Positions 14,986 to 28,500 of a DNA stretch of 64,000 nucleotides are shown piece after piece (the stretch's first letter is position 1; each line of letters begins with the position of its first letter). A program made the translations under genes and the position numbers. The stretch covers positions 76,051,545 through 76,115,544 of the forward strand of contig NC_090025.1 of NCBI RefSeq assembly GCF_037176765.1, read 5' to 3'. This DNA is from Anolis sagrei (lineage: Eukaryota > Chordata > Lepidosauria > Squamata > Anolidae). The notes under the pieces were generated by a model. That model did no database searches. It had not been told where the DNA came from and saw only the letters and a list, made by a program, of their open reading frames with translations.

Positions 14986-16365
14986 TTACAGAATGTATCA
15001 AACTATTGTGTGGGAAACCTCACTGAAATAAACATGAGTCATTTGAGTTTTATGAATGGAAATTATTCCTTGCGATCCAAGCAACCAAATAAAATGGACA
15101 AGACTACATCATGTGACCAAAAACAATGGCGTTTTGATGTTAAATTTCACTCCCAAAATGCAAGGATTCCTTTAGCGTCTGTTACTTGTTCCTGAAAGGT
15201 TTATCTTGCCATCTTTTCAGTCCTGTAGAATTGAGCATCTGATATTGGCTACTGAGCAGCTGGATAAAATCTGCTTAAAGGCAAGTATAATTTGTTTATT
15301 GATGTAATATTCTCCCAGAACATAACTAACAGGGCTGTACCACTCTTAATTTAAGGTGTCCATATTTTATGACAAGACTCCTTTGTGTTCAAAAATACTC
15401 TCCTCAAACAAACAAGCCAGCCAATTAACAAAAATATAGTTAATCGAAAGAGAGTAGGGGACTAAAAAAATAAGATTTCTTAATCTAATTAAACTAGCCC
15501 GAACAGTCAAAGAACACTTGGGAAAAGATCAATGAACAGGTTGAACTACAATAGAACAAACACAAATTTGGAAAAATGCTGGTAGGAAATCATTACAGCA
15601 GGATTCAAATAGTCATTCTGGTGGAAACTTTTTCTCCTAACTGGTTGCGTAAGAAAAATGTCATTTGAATGAAATGAGTAGTTTCAAATTAAGAGTAAAT
15701 CAAAAAATGTCAATGGGAAATAGTATCCTGAGACTGATAAATTATATCATATGCTCACAATTTTATTTTAATCTTGCCAAGATTAGGTCCTGCAAAATGG
15801 CAAACCCGGGCTTAGTCTGAATTCAGCCTAAAACGTATCACACAATTCAGTGCTAAACATCACAAGAAAGATCTTAAATGAATGCAGAGTTTTACTAGAA
15901 TCGTAAACCAGAATATTTATCTTATGGGCATTTCTTAGCTGAAACACATTGACGTGACATCTAAAAACGTTCGTATGTTGACCGTTTTAGAGGTGGTCAT
16001 GATTTTTCTACATACAGATGCCTTCCTCAAGCCAGCTGTAAACCCAGTGACATTTTAAAAATACAGTAGAGTTATAAAGTGCTCTTTATGAAAATATATT
16101 ATATTTCCAAAAATGCTATTATTTATCAAATATCAGTTCTTCAAACAGAATCACAGTTTTCAGTGATGTTCATCAGTTGGCAAAAATAGGTATAAATAGG
16201 AATATTATCTTCATATTTCCTTTTCTGTTCCAGGAGCAAATGTTATAGTGATGGCTTTCTGTCTGTCTCTCCAAGTAGCATCCCCGGAGAATGGTTATAA
16301 GTCTTCTAAAGATAGCTCTCACTCTAGTTAGCTGTTCAGTGAGATTGGTTGACTTGAGGGTGGTG

Positions 16366-16982
16366 TCATAGCTCATTCCCTCGACTGAACAGAGTATTAT
16401 CCTCATCACATATTGCAGCTGAAGCTTCAATGTTCTCCAGTAAAGCATAATGAGCCTCATTACCACGAGGAGGTGAGTTGGGCTCTCTTTTCACAGATGA
16501 GGTCAACTGCTTCCAGTTGACTGTGACATTTTTGAAGGCATGCAGAAAGAAAATGCCTATAATGATGGTGAAAAATCCACTCAGTGTCCCAATGATGTCT
16601 CCAAACTCCATGCTGTTCCATTCCTTGAACAGGATGATGGAGCAGGTCAGCACTGTTGTTGTGAAGAACACATAGTAAATGGGTGTCACTAGAGATGTAT
16701 TGAACACATCCAATGATTTGTTGAGGTAGTTAATCTGAGTACTGACTGACAGCACCAAGGCTAGAGTCAAAATATAAACCAGTGGATTTCGGAAAACTGG
16801 CTTCTGATACAAGAAGTCTTTAATAGCAATGCCCAATCCCTTGACAGAGGAGACGGAGAATGCGCCAATCCCAGAACAAATGGAGATGTAGACCAGGATA
16901 TTTGTCTGACCATGTTTTGGAGCAATAATAAAAATCAGCACCAGTGAGATTGCAATGATAATAACAGCAAAGGCAATGAACA
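16366..16982 (-). CDS. NIPAL1: NIPAL1 exon 6 with stop codon
   Basis: 617-bp last coding exon, acceptor TTCCCCAACAG. It encodes the remaining membrane helices from [16 protein letters not shown] to [18 protein letters not shown] and a hydrophilic cytosolic tail ending SRGNEL. Confidence 0.96.
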
Positions 16983-19202
16983 CTGTTGGGGAAGAGAAAG
17001 AAAAAGGATTACTTAGTGTGAATGAAGCAGGGATCCAAATTATTGTTTACAGTTTTCTCAACTCAGTGGACTGGATCAGAACCCAGAAGTAGGTCTCTGC
17101 ACAGGGAGTGCCACCATTCACAGAAATGATTTCTACCGATATCCTCTGAACCGTAAGATCCTCCACAACAAATTATTAAAATAGTCTCCACTCTTTTCTG
17201 TAAGTGAAAACCTCAATTGAATCCTATCCCATCACAATGTTCTCAATATAGTGCTGTATGCAGATAGCAAATTCATGATGGATCGGTTCACAAATATGCA
17301 TTCCCACAGATCCCATAACAAAGCTCAAAATGCAGAGAACACACTTGGCAGATAGATTGCACCAGGTCCACTAATCAACAATTGCCTTGATTTCAGGCAG
17401 CAGACCTCTGTAACAGACAGTAAACAGATGGAGATAGCATAAGACTTACTGAGCTATAGGTCTCCTTTGGCATGAGATTTAAGTTATCTCAGAACAAAGC
17501 AACTTTGCAATCTACACACACACAGAGGCTATCTCTGAATATTGAGCAATATTGTTCCAATAATTCAGTTGGAAGAGTGCACTGATGCTCAACTTCACTG
17601 CTTGACTTGATTCATTGCTTGACATTTGTACAAATCTATCTGAATTGCCTAAATCAGTGTCAAACTCAAGTCCGGCAAGCTTAATCTTGCCTGCAGGTAT
17701 GTAGCCGGGGGGGGGGGGGGGGGGGGGGCTTGAGGGGCTTCAGCCCCCCCTGAAATTCTCAAGGTGGTTCGCGAGAAGGCCTTACTGGATTTTATGTCTA
17801 TTCGTATAATGATCTGATCACCATGCTCAATATATCCCACATACATGGGGGTATTGGGATAATGATACAAAAGGTTTGCTAGGGTAGATCCTCAGCCCCC
17901 CCCCCCCCCCCCGGAATCAAACTCAGCACTCCCCCGAATCAAAATCCTGGCTACGGGCCTGCTTGCCTGCTATGTTATTGTATGTGGCCCTCTAGATGCT
18001 GGACTATAACTCCTATATTCCTCATCATTAGACATCATGACTAGAGCTGATGGGAGTTGTAATACAGTAACATCTGGAAGGCTGCAATTTGTTCTGTATA
18101 GTCAAGAAGGGTGGGTTTGAATTTTGATATAAGGATTGTGGTATAAGGTGTATGATATCTGTCTTTAAAAAAATCTTTTTAACCTTTCCTCAACTGTGGA
18201 GCCACAAATGCTATTGGATTGCAATTCCCATTATCCCATCTGCATGGCAAATCATCAAAAGTGATGGGAGCTGTTGTTCAACTACCATCTGGGGACCCAA
18301 ACTGGATAAAAGCTAAAGAGCACCGTTGAGGCCTAGTCTGAGGAGAAGGAGGGGGACCCTTTGATGGGACCTTGTGCTCCTGAACTGCAGCCTGAATTGG
18401 AGCATACCACTTCTGTAGCTCCTCAGGGAGAAAGTAGTCATTCCCTGGATGATGGGAATGGTTCTACAGACAGATCTGCTTTTAGTGAGGATGTTTCACA
18501 TGAAACACTGCCAGAGGTTCTGCTTCCAGAGGCTCTCCCTGACCCTGGGAAAGATGTGAGGGAGGTAGAAAATGCTGGATTGTTGCCCATAACTCAGCGT
18601 CTTCAGTCACGGGAGATAGTGCCAAGCAGAGGCAATTAAGGTTTTCTCGGCGTTTGAAAGATAAACAGAGGGATTGCAGGTGTTAGTGTCTCCATGGGAA
18701 TGAATTTGGTGTCTTGAGCTAACATTGCTCTGTGTGAGACTAACTGCATTTTCTGAAGAAAGTCAACTTTTCCTTGTTCTCTCTGATTGGAGATTCTGGC
18801 CTTGCTTTCATGTCATGGTTTCCTGTTTGGGATTGAGGAATCTCATTTGGATACAGTACTTGGTCTAGATTTTGTGGATTTTGGCTTTACTGTCAGTGCG
18901 GGACTTTGCTTATTGCCGCCTCAAGAATACTCTGACTGTAATCTAGAGTTTGGAATGAATTTTGAAGCTTATACTTTGGATGTACTTGCGCTTCTGCCTT
19001 TTACATATACTTTGGAAATACTTTTATATTCTTTACTTTGGAATGTATTTTTGAACTAGTTTTTTTATATAGAGCACTATTTTCTTTAATGAACTTTTAA
19101 CTAGTTGATTGATTCCTGTTGGCTGAGCTATATTTGGGATAATTAGGTTTTCATCTTGGGTGAAAACGAGTCACATGGGTGGCTGAACTGCAACAAGCAC
19201 CA

Positions 19203-19235
<33 letters not shown>

Positions 19236-22200
19236 GTGGGCCCTCTGTAACCAAAAATTCTCCATCTATGGATTCAACGGCTCTTTGAAAGAAACCGTAA
19301 GGCTGATATGGTTCTCAGTGAAAATGAGTTTGACACCTCAGTCCTGAGTGATACATAATGAATAAAAATATTTTGAAAACTGAAGGAATGAATAAAAACT
19401 GTTAAACAAGACTAAACACACACTCTTAATTTAAACGTTGACACAATGTTAAAAAAAAGAGCTGCCACCTAATTTTAAAGATTGTAGGCTAGGGTGAAAT
19501 AATACAGCTGCTCAGAAGAAACTCAAAGAGAGGAAACAGAATGACCCCCCTTTGGGAGAGAGGGTTCCATAGTTGGGTTAACTGCTACAGTAAAAATCCT
19601 GTCATACGTATTCATCAGCCTCGTGGGGTGAAAGAACATCCAACATGAATTCTACTGAGGATCTCAAATTTCAAGCAGGCTCATATGGAAAGTGTGTGTA
19701 TGGCGGTGGTGGGGACATACATGACTTTTGCTCCTCTAGATTTTTTGGACTTTCACTCACTAATCCTTTACCATTATGCAGAATTTAGCTGATGGAAATC
19801 TGAAGCATCTGGAGAGCCGAGGATGCCCCAATCATAATGTCAGACATCTGAAGGTAGAATACCATATGTGTGGTCCCATGGCCTTCTGTCCAAAGACGGA
19901 ACAGATTCTGGACTAAACCAGAAGTATGTGAAAGTTAAAAACTCATGCAGTTCCAAAATAAGTATCTAGATTACATACCTGGATCTTCTAGCTTTGTTTT
20001 CATTTCATCCAGTGATGTGACTTGCTCCTCTTCGGGAGCATGAATCACCATTACGGTAGACCCCAGGAGGCTTAAGACGCAGCCCAGCTTCCCGTGGATG
20101 TTGAGCTTTTCATCCAAAAAATAAGAGGATAGTACTGCGCTGTTAGGATTTTGAAAGAAAAGATGTATTATACCGAGAACATTTCAGTCGTAACATCTAA
20201 AAATGGAAGTCCAGAATAAAAACCAAAGAAAATACCATACATATGGCTATAACATCATAAAAGACCCAAACTGTCACTTGTGGAAACACGATTACGGATG
20301 TGGTCTCCAGTTTTGTCTGATGAAGGGGAAGCGTGGACAATTTTATAGAGAGTTCCAGATTACCTGTGCCATTTGTAACCTTCCTGTGTGTTTCCACTGC
20401 TTCTTCCATTATGTTTTGCTTTATTAGTATTAAATATTCATTCTGCAGTATAAATTAATAATTTTTTTATTTTTTAAAAAATCCTTGTATTTAGATGAAC
20501 CACTAAATGTGCTTTATCAGTATATATACAAAGCTAAATTTTATGCTAATTTTTGTGCCTTTTAATGTGCATACAGAGCTGTCCTTATTACCCAATTACA
20601 ACAACACTTTGAATCATGTGGTTTTGCCTGCTTACACTGCAAGGTCTTTGGGGCTGCATACGGCCCCAAAGTTTTATAGAACGACATTTTGGTGTCATCC
20701 CCTCTTGATGGTGTTGCCCAGTGTGGTTCATATCCTTCGCACCCACCTAGTGATGCCACTGCTCCTATGATATTTCAGTAACAAACCAAACAACCTCTAA
20801 CACAATTTCCCAGGGTCCAAAATATGAGCCCCTGGTGGCACAGTGGGTTAAACCCTTGTGCCGGCAGGACTGAAGACCAACAGGGCGGAGGTTCGAATCC
20901 AGGGAAAGTGCAGATGAGCTCCCTATGTCAGCTCCAGCTCCCCATACGAGGATATGAGAGAAGTCTCCCACAAGGATGGTAAAACATCAAAACATCCGGG
21001 CGTCCCCTGGGCAGCGTCTTTGCAGACGGCCAATTCTCTCACACCAGAAGCGACTTGCAGTTTCTCAAGTCGCTTCTGACATGAAAAAAGGGTCCAAAAT
21101 AATTTTATTTTTAATCTATTTCATCATACACAAGGGTTTCATGGTTTTAGAATTTTGCTTCTTTAAGAGGGCTTTTGTATGCATTGCAGAGTCAACAGGG
21201 AAATCATTTTAAATTACAATGAGACCAGATACATAAATGGTGCAAGCAGAGCTGCTCTTAACATTTCTCATCAATTTACAAGCCAGCCTGGGAACTTGCA
21301 CGCAGAACTTTCTAAAATAACATGAGGACAATAGAAACTCTTTTAAAAACTTCATTTGAAGTGAGCCACAAAAGGCCTATCACCATACAGCGGACATCCC
21401 AATGAATAAACTCAATTTATTTATTTTTATTTATCATGTTTATTTATATCTTGCTTTTTCTCTCCATATGGAGACTCAAAGCAATTCACAATTAAAAGCA
21501 TTACAATACAACTTAAAATATAGAAATATTCAAACAGTATTAAACAGTATTAATACTAAAAACAATTCAGGTTAAATCCATAAAAGCAAAATCACAGCAA
21601 CCCCTGATATGATCTTTAAAATCTTCTTTAAATGCCTGTTTGAATAAAAAGGTTTTAGCTTGCCACTGGAAAGACAGCAGGGAGGGGGCTGTTCTGGCTT
21701 CCTTGGGCAGCCACCCAAAAAGGAAGGCCAGCTCTCTTGTTGCCACCAGCCGAGCTTGATTGGGGTGGGATTGAGAGAAGGGCCTCTCCTGAAGATCTCA
21801 GGGCTCGGCCAGGTTCGTACAAGAGGATGCGGTCTGCCAAATAGCCTGGACCTGAACCATCTAGAGCTTTTAAGGTTATAACCAGCATTTTGAGTTGTGC
21901 ATGGAAACAGACTGGCAGTCAGTGGAGCTTCTTCAACAGGAGGTTGTCCAAATTTGTACTAACCTTATAAGTACACTAAGTGCACCCAATGGAGTCACCA
22001 AAGTTGCTGGTGCAAAGGCATAGGCGGCAAAGTTTGCTGCTTCTCCTATTCCCACTGTAAAAAAATCATGATGTTAGCAGGGGAACTCACTCTCTGTATC
22101 TTCTACATTTAATATCCCTCTGATCACATTTTCAATTATCGTAATTCTCAGACATTTGAACTAAACAAGAAATTCCGGAAAAAAGACAGCATTTCACACT

Positions 22201-25200
22201 GTCTACAGTTCTACTTTCAGACATGTGAACTGAATAAGAAAATTTGAAAAATATCTTATATTCTCTGATTATACTGTCTACAATCCTATTTTCAGCCTTT
22301 TGGGCTGAATATGAAATTCAGGAAAACACTGAATTTAATTTCTGACTCTTTGGAAAACAGGTTTTCTCCCTTAATCTAACAAGCTAAAAAGTTCTCCTAC
22401 GGTTTCGTTATTGGCAATAAAAGCGGAAGGTTAAATTTCGATCAATCCCTGACTTAACCCACCACTGGAATACACCTCCTTTAAATATCTCTGAAACCAA
22501 AATTGGCCATTCGGATGAAAGAGGTTTCCCACCCACCCTTGCCGGAAGGCTCACTCCAAAAAAATCAGCAGTTTCTTGTGTGTGAAACTCATATGTGTTG
22601 CAAAACTCAAATTATGGTAAAAAAAAGGTGTTAATACTTACTCGAAAGCAGCCCAGCCCACCACAGCCATTCCTTCAGGTAAGAATACCCACCTTGTCCT
22701 GAAAAAAATATAAACAAAACTAATTTAGCAAGCCTTGCCAAAATGTCTTTCGAGCACACCCTGTTTCTACATTTTCAAGCAAGCTTTTCCAGCCAGGCTC
22801 ATCCAAAGTGTTAACAGTGGCTTAGTGATCAATTTAAACAACAGACTGGCTCACCAATGTCTTCCATGGTATTTTAGGAGAATTTTTATATGGTGCTAAT
22901 AAAACTATTATTCACTGTCTGGAGTCTCTTTTTGTCATCCAGTAAATTAAAAACAGCACAATAATAAAAAGATGTGTGGGATATCATCAATATGTGTAAT
23001 GTTGTGCCATTCTACCACACTGACAAAAAGTGATCTCTTTTAATAGGCAGGTCTCCGCTTATGTACCCACACGCTCCCTTCGGTCATCTGGAGAGGCCCT
23101 GCTTGCGATCCCACCTGCGTCGCAGGCGCGCTTGGTGGGGACGAGGGATAGGGCCTTTTCTGTGGTTGCCCCCCGACTTTGGAACGACCTCCCCAAAGAC
23201 ATTAGACTAGCTCCCACGTTGGCAGTCTTTAGGAAGAACTTGAAGACCTGGCTATTCCGACATGCCTTTCCAGAATAGGATAACCCAGCACTTGTCCCAG
23301 AAGCACTTTACTAGAGTTTAAGACTCTCTGCACATTGCACTTGCCCATAATTCCAATACACCTCCTGTCACACCCAGCACTTTTTAACCTGTACCCATCA
23401 TTGGCCTGGCCATGGTTTTTATTGTGTAATAGTGCAATGTTTTGTTATTGCTTATGTTTTTAATTTGCTTTTCTTTTGTATTGTTGTTGTTTACTGCTGT
23501 TGTGTTGAGGCCTTGGCCTTTGTAAGCCGCATCGAGTCCTTCGGGAGATGCTAGCGGGATACAAATAAAGTTTAATAATAATAATAATAATAATAAAAAG
23601 TTTGACAAATGGACCAGGGATTGAAGAAAAGGCTTCTTACTAGCTGGTTGCTGTTTTTCAAAACAAAGATTTTGACATTTTTTTCATTATATATTTTATA
23701 AAGTAATACTGTGTGCTTCCTTAAGTCCTATTTTATAGAGAAAAGCAGTCTATAAACCCAACAAATAATCTAGTAAATTAAAAAGCCCTAAAATGAGGAC
23801 AGTAAATAAAGAGCAACATTAAAAAAGTGGGGGATTCCAGAAAAGAATCAATCAGAGTCAACTAACACCTCCCAACACAAGATCCCCAGGCAGCAGTCAG
23901 CCAGGCCTTGAAACTACAAGGCCAGTCAATACTAATTCCCAGGTTGTCTGAGTGTTCTTTATTTACTGTCCCAATTTTATAGTTTTTTTAAATACTGGTA
24001 GGAAGTAAAAAGCAGCCAGGCTTTGAAGCTGCAAGGCTAGTCAATGCTAATCAAGGTGGCCAATTGCAACATTCACATTTTCTCCCACCCTGGACATTCC
24101 ATGGATATATAAACCTCACTTGCCTAGTTTCCAAGAGACCTCACAACCTCTGAGGTTGCTTGCCGTAGATTTGGGTGAAACATCAGGAGAGAATGGTTTT
24201 GGAACATGGCCATCCAGCTCACAGCAACCCAGTTTAGTAAAGGCTGCAATCAATTGCACCTTAACATTCATGGGTGTACCTTTAAATAACACAATGTGAC
24301 AAAATTTGACAAAATTTCTGTTCCTGGTTTGAAAGTTAAAAGCTGGAAGGTTAAACTGTCTCTGTGTCTGTCTATATCTGTTGTATTTCCAATGGTACTG
24401 AATGTTTGCCATGTATATGTTCATTTTAATCCGCCTGGGGTGAGGAGGGGGAATATAAATGAGGTAAATAAATAAAGTATTTTTTTCTGTTTAATTGTGT
24501 GGTACTTACTTTGAAAGTAGGTGTTTTACTCCAGGAATTTAATTTTTGCGGCTGCCACAAACTATGTTGAATTGGTTGCGACTCTATGAGATATTCATTG
24601 AAAAACTATAGCAAAATGTGCTGCAGGATGTCCCACACAAACAATGTTTTTGCAGTTTGATACACTTTTTCCATGTTTTTATGATAGAACCAATTAGGAA
24701 ATGACATTTATAACCCAGGAATAAAAATTGTGTTACATAGTGTTATTAGAGATACCTGGAACAACTGATGGTTTGAACTGTTCTGTGATATCAGGACCAA
24801 ATGTTAGATCCAATGCTAGCACAAAAAAATAAAATAAACCCCAAACCTGGCAGAGCTGGTAAATGTGTAGGTGTAATCTCCCCTTTCCACTGACAACCCT
24901 TATTTGACTGCATAAATTCCCAAAACCAATGTTCAGCTTCCAGAGAGGATTATGTGGGGCAAATATAAATACAATCTATATTTCAAGATTTGATATTTCC
25001 AAATGAAAAGTAAACCAAGAGGTAGGGTTCTTTTTCCTCCTTTGGAATCACTATTATTTCTTACCTGCCCGAGTGTATCCTTTTTCAGCCATTTGCAAAA
25101 GGCCCTTCTTTTTCAGTATAAAGCTGGTGCCAACAAAGATGGTGGAGCCAACGGCTAAAGCCACACCTACGTATAAACTGTACTTGGTTCTTGTGGATGT

Positions 25201-25529
25201 GGAAACACTGAGCGTTGTTTCATTCAGGTGCCTGCCAGGATAGGATAGGAAGGAGGCTTCCAGCTCTGAGACATTGAGGATCTGACACCAGGCATGATGG
25301 GAGTTGGGACAAATCAAAGGAAACACCTGACCTGGAAGAAGAGGCAGGGGGAAACTGTATTTTATTGACACACATAACTACATGCATGAATACCACAATG
25401 AATTTTTGGCTTTTAAAGTCTCTTCTGCTGTGTTTTTCGGTGTTTTTATGAGTGATGGTCACTTGTTGGCCTGAGAGGTGGCACATTTTGGTGTTATGGA
25501 AAATTAAGTAATGAGAAAGTCTGCTTAAT

Positions 25530-25565
<36 letters not shown>

Positions 25566-28500
25566 AATAATAATAGTATTAGTAATAACAGAATCCTAGG
25601 GTAGGAAGACACCTCCAAGGGCCATCCAATCCTGCCCCACAATCAAAGCACTCCTGACAGATGGACATTCACTCTCTGCTTAATAATAATAATAATAATG
25701 CAATAATAATAACAACAATAATAGTAATAGAATTCTAGGGTAGGAAGGGACCTCCAAGGGCCATCCAGTACAGCCCTTTTTGCTATAAAGCAGAAACACA
25801 ATCAAGGCACTCCTGATAGATGGCCATTTAGCCTCTGATTAAGAAAAAGAAGAGGAGAAGGAGGAGACATCTGGGATTTCTTGGGATTTCTAGTTCACCT
25901 TCAATCAAACAGCATTCAGGACTCAGCTGCCGGGGGGGGGGGGGGGGCTTCATTCTCCCTCCTCACACGCTGCCTTTTTGCACCATTTTCAGTGCTGTGC
26001 GTGTCCTGCAGCCTGCGGGGAAGGTGGGGGGGGGGGGCGAGCTCCCTGGCTCAAGAACCAGCGGCCTCCTGACATTGCCAGGCCTTGAGCAGGGGGGAGG
26101 GGGAGGAGGAGGATGCAAGCCCTCTCTGTTTCCGCCTCTGCTGGTTAGGCTTTTTAATTCACCTTCAATCAATGAGCATGCTGAACTCCACCACTGAGAG
26201 AATTGAACAGAAGGGGAAGGTGAGGTAAGGTGGCCTCCTGGGTGCTCCTAGCCTCCCTCGCCTCTTGCCCTGATCCAGCAGTGAGGGAGGATGGCCATTG
26301 GTGCCTCTCGCGCTGACTGTGCCCACGCAGCGGGGGTGGGGGGTAGGGAGAGAATGGGTTTGCACGCATGCACCCTGTTTTCCTTTTACTTTCTTAAAAA
26401 TTAAAGGTCTTATTGTTTTTTGGGAGGAATTTTTTTGAGTGCAGGACATAGATTGCTCTGAATGCTGTCTTGTGTCCAAATTTGGTGTCAATTTTCCCAG
26501 CGGTTTTTGAATTCTGTGAATACTACAAACGAACATTACATTTTTATTTATATAGACTGGTATTGTTCTATTATCTGGGCAGAGGCCACTAGAGGGTGAT
26601 ATAGAGAGAAGGACAGTCCATTTTACAGGGAGGGAGTTGAAGGAGGAAAACCACTTTCCCATTTTTGCTGGTTATTCCCCCTCTCCACTTTCCTTATCAT
26701 AAACAAGGATTGTTTCTGCAACGAGGACATGGATGGGGGTAATCAGAAAATGCTGTCCATTTCCGTTACCTTGGCAGCCACCTCTCCACCAAAGTCAACA
26801 TCGCCTGAGCTCTGCGAGTGCAGCATTTTCCCGAATGAAGCAGAGAGTGTTTGAGGATCGGGACATCCGTAGGGATACTAAGGTGCTTGTTTATAAAGCT
26901 ATTGTCCCCCCAACCTTGCTATACACCTGCGAGACGTGGACTATCTACAGACGTCACATCCAACTCCTGGAATGATTCCATCAGCACTGCCTTCGGAAAA
27001 TCCTACAAATCTCTTGGGAAGACAGGCGGACAAACGTCAGCGTGCTGGAAGAAGCAAAGACCACCAGCACTGAAGCAATGGTCCTCCGCCATCAACTCCG
27101 CTGGACCGGCCACGTTGTCCGGATGCCCGACAACCATCTCCCAAAGCAGTTGCTCTACTCTGAACTCAAGAACGGAAAACGGAATGTTGGTGGGCAGGAA
27201 AAGAGATTTAAAGACGGGCTCAAAGCCAACCTTAAAAACTCTGGCATAGACACTGAGAACTGGGAAGCCTTGAGCACTCTAGCTAGAGATCAGCTGAGAC
27301 CAGCAGTGCTGCAGTATTTGAAGAGGCATGAATGGAGGGTGAAAGAGAGAAATGTGCCAAGAGGAAGGCGCGTCAAGCCAACCCTGACTGAGACTGCCTT
27401 CCACCAGGAAACCAATGCCCTCATTGCGGAAGAAGATGCAGATCAAAAATAGGGCTCCACAGCCACCTATGGACCCACAAGAATACTGATTCTGGAAGAC
27501 TATCCTACTTGGCCAACGAGGGATCGCCTAAGTAAGTTAGAGGTAATAAAAGGAAAATGGGGAAATGGTTGTACTCCTTCAACCCACTCCTCACCCCCAT
27601 AAAGTGGACTATTCTTAACTCTCTATTGCCCCCTAGTGGCTTTCGCATGGATAATGTAACAGTACCTTAAAACTACAACTGAAAACTCTTCTTATTCTAA
27701 ATATTTCAAGATAACATGTACTGAAAATCTGTGTTTCACCAGCTCTCATTAGCCATTAATCTTGACACTGTTTAAAAAAGTCCCATTAGGCCAAGGATAA
27801 GGAGAAAAGGGAGCTGCTTGAGTGTAATATGACTTTATCAAAATGAGCTTCACTTTTTTTTTGTGAAACTGCAAGTCGTTTCTGCTGTGAGAGAATTGGC
27901 AAGAATGTTGTCCAGGGGATGCCCGGATGTTTTACCATCCTATGGGAGGCTTCTCTCATGTCGCCGCATGAGAAGCTGGAGCTGACAGACGGGAGCTCAC
28001 CCTGCTCCCTGGAGTCGAACTGCCAGCCTTTTGGTCAGCAGTCCTGCCAGCACAAGGGTTTAACCAGGTTTATTAACTGTGCTTTCAAAAGACTCGAAAT
28101 AAACGAATTTCATTATAACAAAATGCTCCCCCATCCAACTTTAACATAGTTTATACATTTAAAGAATTTACTGGTTGCTTTTTAGAACACTTCCAAAGAA
28201 AAGGAATAAAAATTCAATGATAAAAGACAGTCCTGGCCCAGTAAAAACAAGATATAACACATACTTGACAGCTGCCGGTGGGAAACTTGACAGTTGACGG
28301 TGAAACACAAGATCCCAGTGAATTATCAACTGCTTCAAGTGTCTCTGGTATTTATGATATATCCCCTCCCATTCTTCCATCTTAGAGCTTATTTTTTTAA
28401 ATCCTGCATTTGATTGGATAAAGCTTGCCTAACTGACCCAAAAATTGTTTCACATCCCATTTTCCCGGTTCACATTGACTCCACAGCGACTTGGCTAATG

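Larger units (their letters stand above)
13930..16365 (-). other. NIPAL1: Probable 3' UTR of NIPAL1
   Basis: Downstream of the NIPAL1 stop, about 2.4 kb of largely repeat-free AT-rich sequence runs to two AATAAA signals on the minus strand (plus-strand TTTATT at 13937-13942 and 13952-13957). The only repeat seen is a MITE-like copy at 14861-14985. The cleavage site is inferred. Confidence 0.5.

Noticed and set aside
16478-16675. Plus-strand ORF opposite NIPAL1 exon 6
   Set aside because: Shadow of the minus-strand coding exon.
20825-20905. tRNA gene
   Set aside because: Box A and B are present, but they belong to the head of a SINE with target duplications and no cloverleaf 3' half.
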